Source of the DNA: JAIOSM01 sp023143455
Lineage (GTDB): Bacteria > Desulfobacterota > Desulfobacteria > Desulfobacterales > Desulfobacteraceae
Length of the DNA stretch: 64,000 nt
Assembly: GCA_030632885.1 (NCBI GenBank)
Contig: DAOVTW010000004.1
Location: 34,036-98,035, forward strand
Direction of reading: 5' to 3'
In this document: in pieces, positions 62,562 through 64,000 of the stretch
Layout: each line of letters opens with the position of its first letter
How positions within the stretch are numbered: position 1 is the stretch's first letter
The notes under the pieces: generated by a model
Told to the model about the DNA's origin: nothing
What the model saw: only the letters and a program-made list of their open reading frames with translations
The model's database searches: none
Position numbers and translations under genes: made by a program

Positions 62562-63638
62562 TTATTCCTCTATCAGCATGGCATCACCATAACTGAAAAA
62601 TCTATATTTTTCTTTAATTGCTGTTTCATAAGCTTTAAGAATATTCTCACGTCCTGCAAAGGCAGAAACAAGCATTATAAGAGTGGATTCAGGCAAATGA
62701 AAATTAGTTATCATGGCATCAACACATTTAAAGGTGTACCCCGGATAAATAAAAATATCACACATTCCTTTACCTGATTTTATTTTACCATCAATATCAG
62801 AAAGGTACTCCAATGTTCGCATGCTTGTGGTACCAACAGTTATAACCCTTCTGCTCTCGTCCTTTGCCTGATTAATCTTTTGAGCTGCCTTATCAGAAAC
62901 TGAAAAAAATTCAGAATGAATCTTGTGATCCCGAATATCCTCAACCTCAACAGGGACAAAAGTACCATATCCCACGTGAAGTGTGATATTTGCAATTTCA
63001 ATCCCCTTGTCCAAAAGATCCTTTATCAGAGACTCTGTAAAATGAAGCCCTGCTGTGGGCGCAGCCACAGCTCCTTCTTCTTGGGCATACACTGTCTGAT
63101 ATTGTTCTTTATCAGAATCCAAAGCTTTTCCCTTATCTCTTTTAATATAAGGTGGCAAAGGGATATCTCCAATTTTATTTAAAGTATCATTAAAATTTTT
63201 ATATCCTTTAAATCTTATCTTGCAAATCTTTCCTTTATTTTCAATAACTAAAGCTTCAAGTCCCTGTTCAAAGAATAAACGTGCCCCCTGTTTAGGACTT
63301 TTTGAGGCTTTTACCAGACAATCACACTCAAAATAATTTTCTTTATCATAATTTCTTTTACCTTGAGTGTAATCAATTATCAAAACTTCAACTTTACCAC
63401 CGGTTTCTTTTTTGCCTTTAAGCCTTGCAGGGATAACCTTGGTGTTATTAAGGACCAGCAGATCACCTTTTTTTAAAAGATCAATCACATCTTTAAAATA
63501 AAAATGTGCGATTAGCCCAGTTTCTTTTTTTAACAACAAAAGCCTTGACTCGTCCCTGTTTTTAGCAGGGCTTTGAGCAATACTTTCTTCTGGCAGGTCA
63601 AAATTATAACTTTTAAGGGAGTACATCAAATCAGACAT
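62562..63638 (-). CDS. queA: S-adenosylmethionine:tRNA ribosyltransferase-isomerase QueA
   Basis: The 358-residue protein has the QueA pattern: NFDLPEESIAQSP start, NNTKVIPARLKG, APTAGLHFTE and TNFHLPESTLIMLVSAF. It adds the epoxyqueuosine ribosyl group from AdoMet to preQ1-tRNA. The ATG 63638 overlaps the DUF2065 gene by 13 bases; ATG 63626 is also possible. tgt follows 9 bases later. Confidence 0.95.
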   Translation of the reverse strand: MSDLMYSLKSYNFDLPEESIAQSPAKNRDESRLLLLKKETGLIAHFYFKDVIDLLKKGDLLVLNNTKVIPARLKGKKETGGKVEVLIIDYTQGKRNYDKENYFECDCLVKASKSPKQGARLFFEQGLEALVIENKGKICKIRFKGYKNFNDTLNKIGDIPLPPYIKRDKGKALDSDKEQYQTVYAQEEGAVAAPTAGLHFTESLIKDLLDKGIEIANITLHVGYGTFVPVEVEDIRDHKIHSEFFSVSDKAAQKINQAKDESRRVITVGTTSMRTLEYLSDIDGKIKSGKGMCDIFIYPGYTFKCVDAMITNFHLPESTLIMLVSAFAGRENILKAYETAIKEKYRFFSYGDAMLIEE

Positions 63639-63817
63639 TTCCCAATATAAACAACTATAACGCCTACAAACATAATAAATCCACCAAACCCTCTAATTGA
63701 TTTATCAGGAAGTTCCAAAAGCATTTTTATCATGTTTTTCATTTTATCAGGAGCTAAAAAATAAGGTAAGCCTTCTACAATCATTACCATTCCTGTCACA
63801 CAAAGAAAAAATTCCAT
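63626..63817 (-). CDS. DUF2065 small membrane protein
   Basis: The 63-residue protein has two TM helices (about 3-20 and 41-60) with LPYFLAPDKMK between, the DUF2065 pattern. It is the first gene of the minus-strand queA-tgt-hypA-hypB-MEMO1 operon and overlaps queA by 13 bases. Confidence 0.82.
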   Translation of the reverse strand: MEFFLCVTGMVMIVEGLPYFLAPDKMKNMIKMLLELPDKSIRGFGGFIMFVGVIVVYIGKCLI

Positions 63818-63890
63818 CTATTGTTTGCCTTTAATCTTAAAGTTAATCGTTTACGTTTAATTAATAGATATTATGGTTGACACATAGAAA

Positions 63891-63972
63891 ATGACCTGCC
63901 TTTTTTGCAAACATGGATTAAAATGCAACAAGGCTGCAATTCAGAGCCATAATCAAAAGGGAGGCAGGTCAT
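63891..63972 (+). ncRNA. Hairpin-rich leader of a putative IS110-type element
   Basis: ATGACCTGCCT (63891-63901) pairs perfectly with AGGCAGGTCAT (63962-63972), which includes the end of the GGGAGG ribosome site and the start codon of the transposase. Inside, TTGCA (63905-63909) can pair with TGCAA (63924-63928), and GGCT (63932-63935) with AGCC (63945-63948). This compact three-stem RNA could be a bridge RNA or a translation-blocking hairpin. It is predicted by eye. Confidence 0.4.
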
Positions 63973-64000
63973 GAGAAAAATAATAAAGTATATTGGATTG
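63971..64000 (+). CDS. N-terminus of a transposase, probably IS110 family (truncated by window end)
   Basis: Ten codons are visible, reading M-R-K-I-I-K-Y-I-G-L, after a GGGAGG ribosome site. IS110-family recombinases begin YIGxD(V/I)HK..., so this is a plausible start, and the hairpin-rich leader supports it. Ten residues are few, so the family is tentative. Confidence 0.45.
   Translation, partial: MRKIIKYIGL

Noticed and set aside
1..64000. CRISPR array, tRNA or rRNA genes
   Set aside because: No regularly spaced repeats and no tRNA T-loop pattern with matching acceptor arms were found in the intergenic regions read by eye.

Overview
The window is an AT-rich bacterial chromosome segment with short intergenic gaps and many ATG/TGA overlaps. 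I infer a low-GC, anaerobic, probably sulfate-reducing member of the Desulfobacterota (Desulfobacteraceae-like). The reasons are a VOR/KOR-type 2-oxoacid:ferredoxin oxidoreductase cluster headed by a P-loop ATPase gene, a TRAP-TAXI transporter with fused permease, a complete set of NiFe-hydrogenase maturation genes, and abundant two-component and GGDEF signalling. No rRNA or tRNA gene was seen, so the taxonomy is inference only.

Region 1 (1-2.1 kb) holds the end of a histidine-phosphotransfer (Hpt) protein, a REC-GGDEF diguanylate cyclase and a small DUF2784 membrane protein. Region 2 (2.1-15.9 kb, minus strand) is a defence island. It has an MqsR-like toxin with a MqsA-zinc-finger/Panacea antitoxin behind a perfect palindrome, and a type III restriction-modification operon. 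Between mod and res the operon carries two cargo blocks: an Eco57I-like adenine methyltransferase plus a PD-(D/E)xK-like protein, and a PHP-ATPase (TrlF-like) plus an AlbA_2 protein. The blocks are separated by a chimeric scar gene made of the start of res and the end of mod. The locus therefore reads as two related type III islands fused head to tail.

Region 3 (16.1-22.1 kb) is core: hypC-hypF-hypD-hypE and nth. HypD lacks about 45 residues near its C-terminus. Region 4 (22.5-30.9 kb) is a second accessory island. A DeoR-like regulator sits between two divergent arms. One arm encodes a membrane protein, a metallo-beta-lactamase (MBL) fold protein and an E2-E1-JAB ubiquitin-like conjugation fusion. 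The other encodes another membrane protein and another MBL-fold protein. A Fic AMPylase follows.

Region 5 (31-43.3 kb) holds a radical SAM / HMGL-like enzyme pair, the VOR cluster, an acyl-CoA dehydrogenase, a cupin regulator and a branched-chain aminotransferase; the last five could form a branched-chain amino acid oxidation module. A DctB-like sensor kinase and NarL-type regulator precede the TRAP-TAXI transporter (43.4-46.3 kb), whose promoter region has a 10-bp inverted repeat. Region 6 (46.4-54.9 kb) has radA, rlmE, a YebC gene, a DUF4388 gene, an SPFH/zinc-ribbon pair and gltX. Region 7 (55-59.5 kb) is a loose set of small accessory genes with decayed pieces, including an aspartate-racemase pseudogene. 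Region 8 (59.5-63.8 kb, minus strand) runs DUF2065-queA-tgt-hypA-hypB-MEMO1, completing the hyp set far from hypCFDE. The last ~110 bases look like the left end of an IS110-type element: a hairpin-rich leader and the first ten codons of a recombinase.
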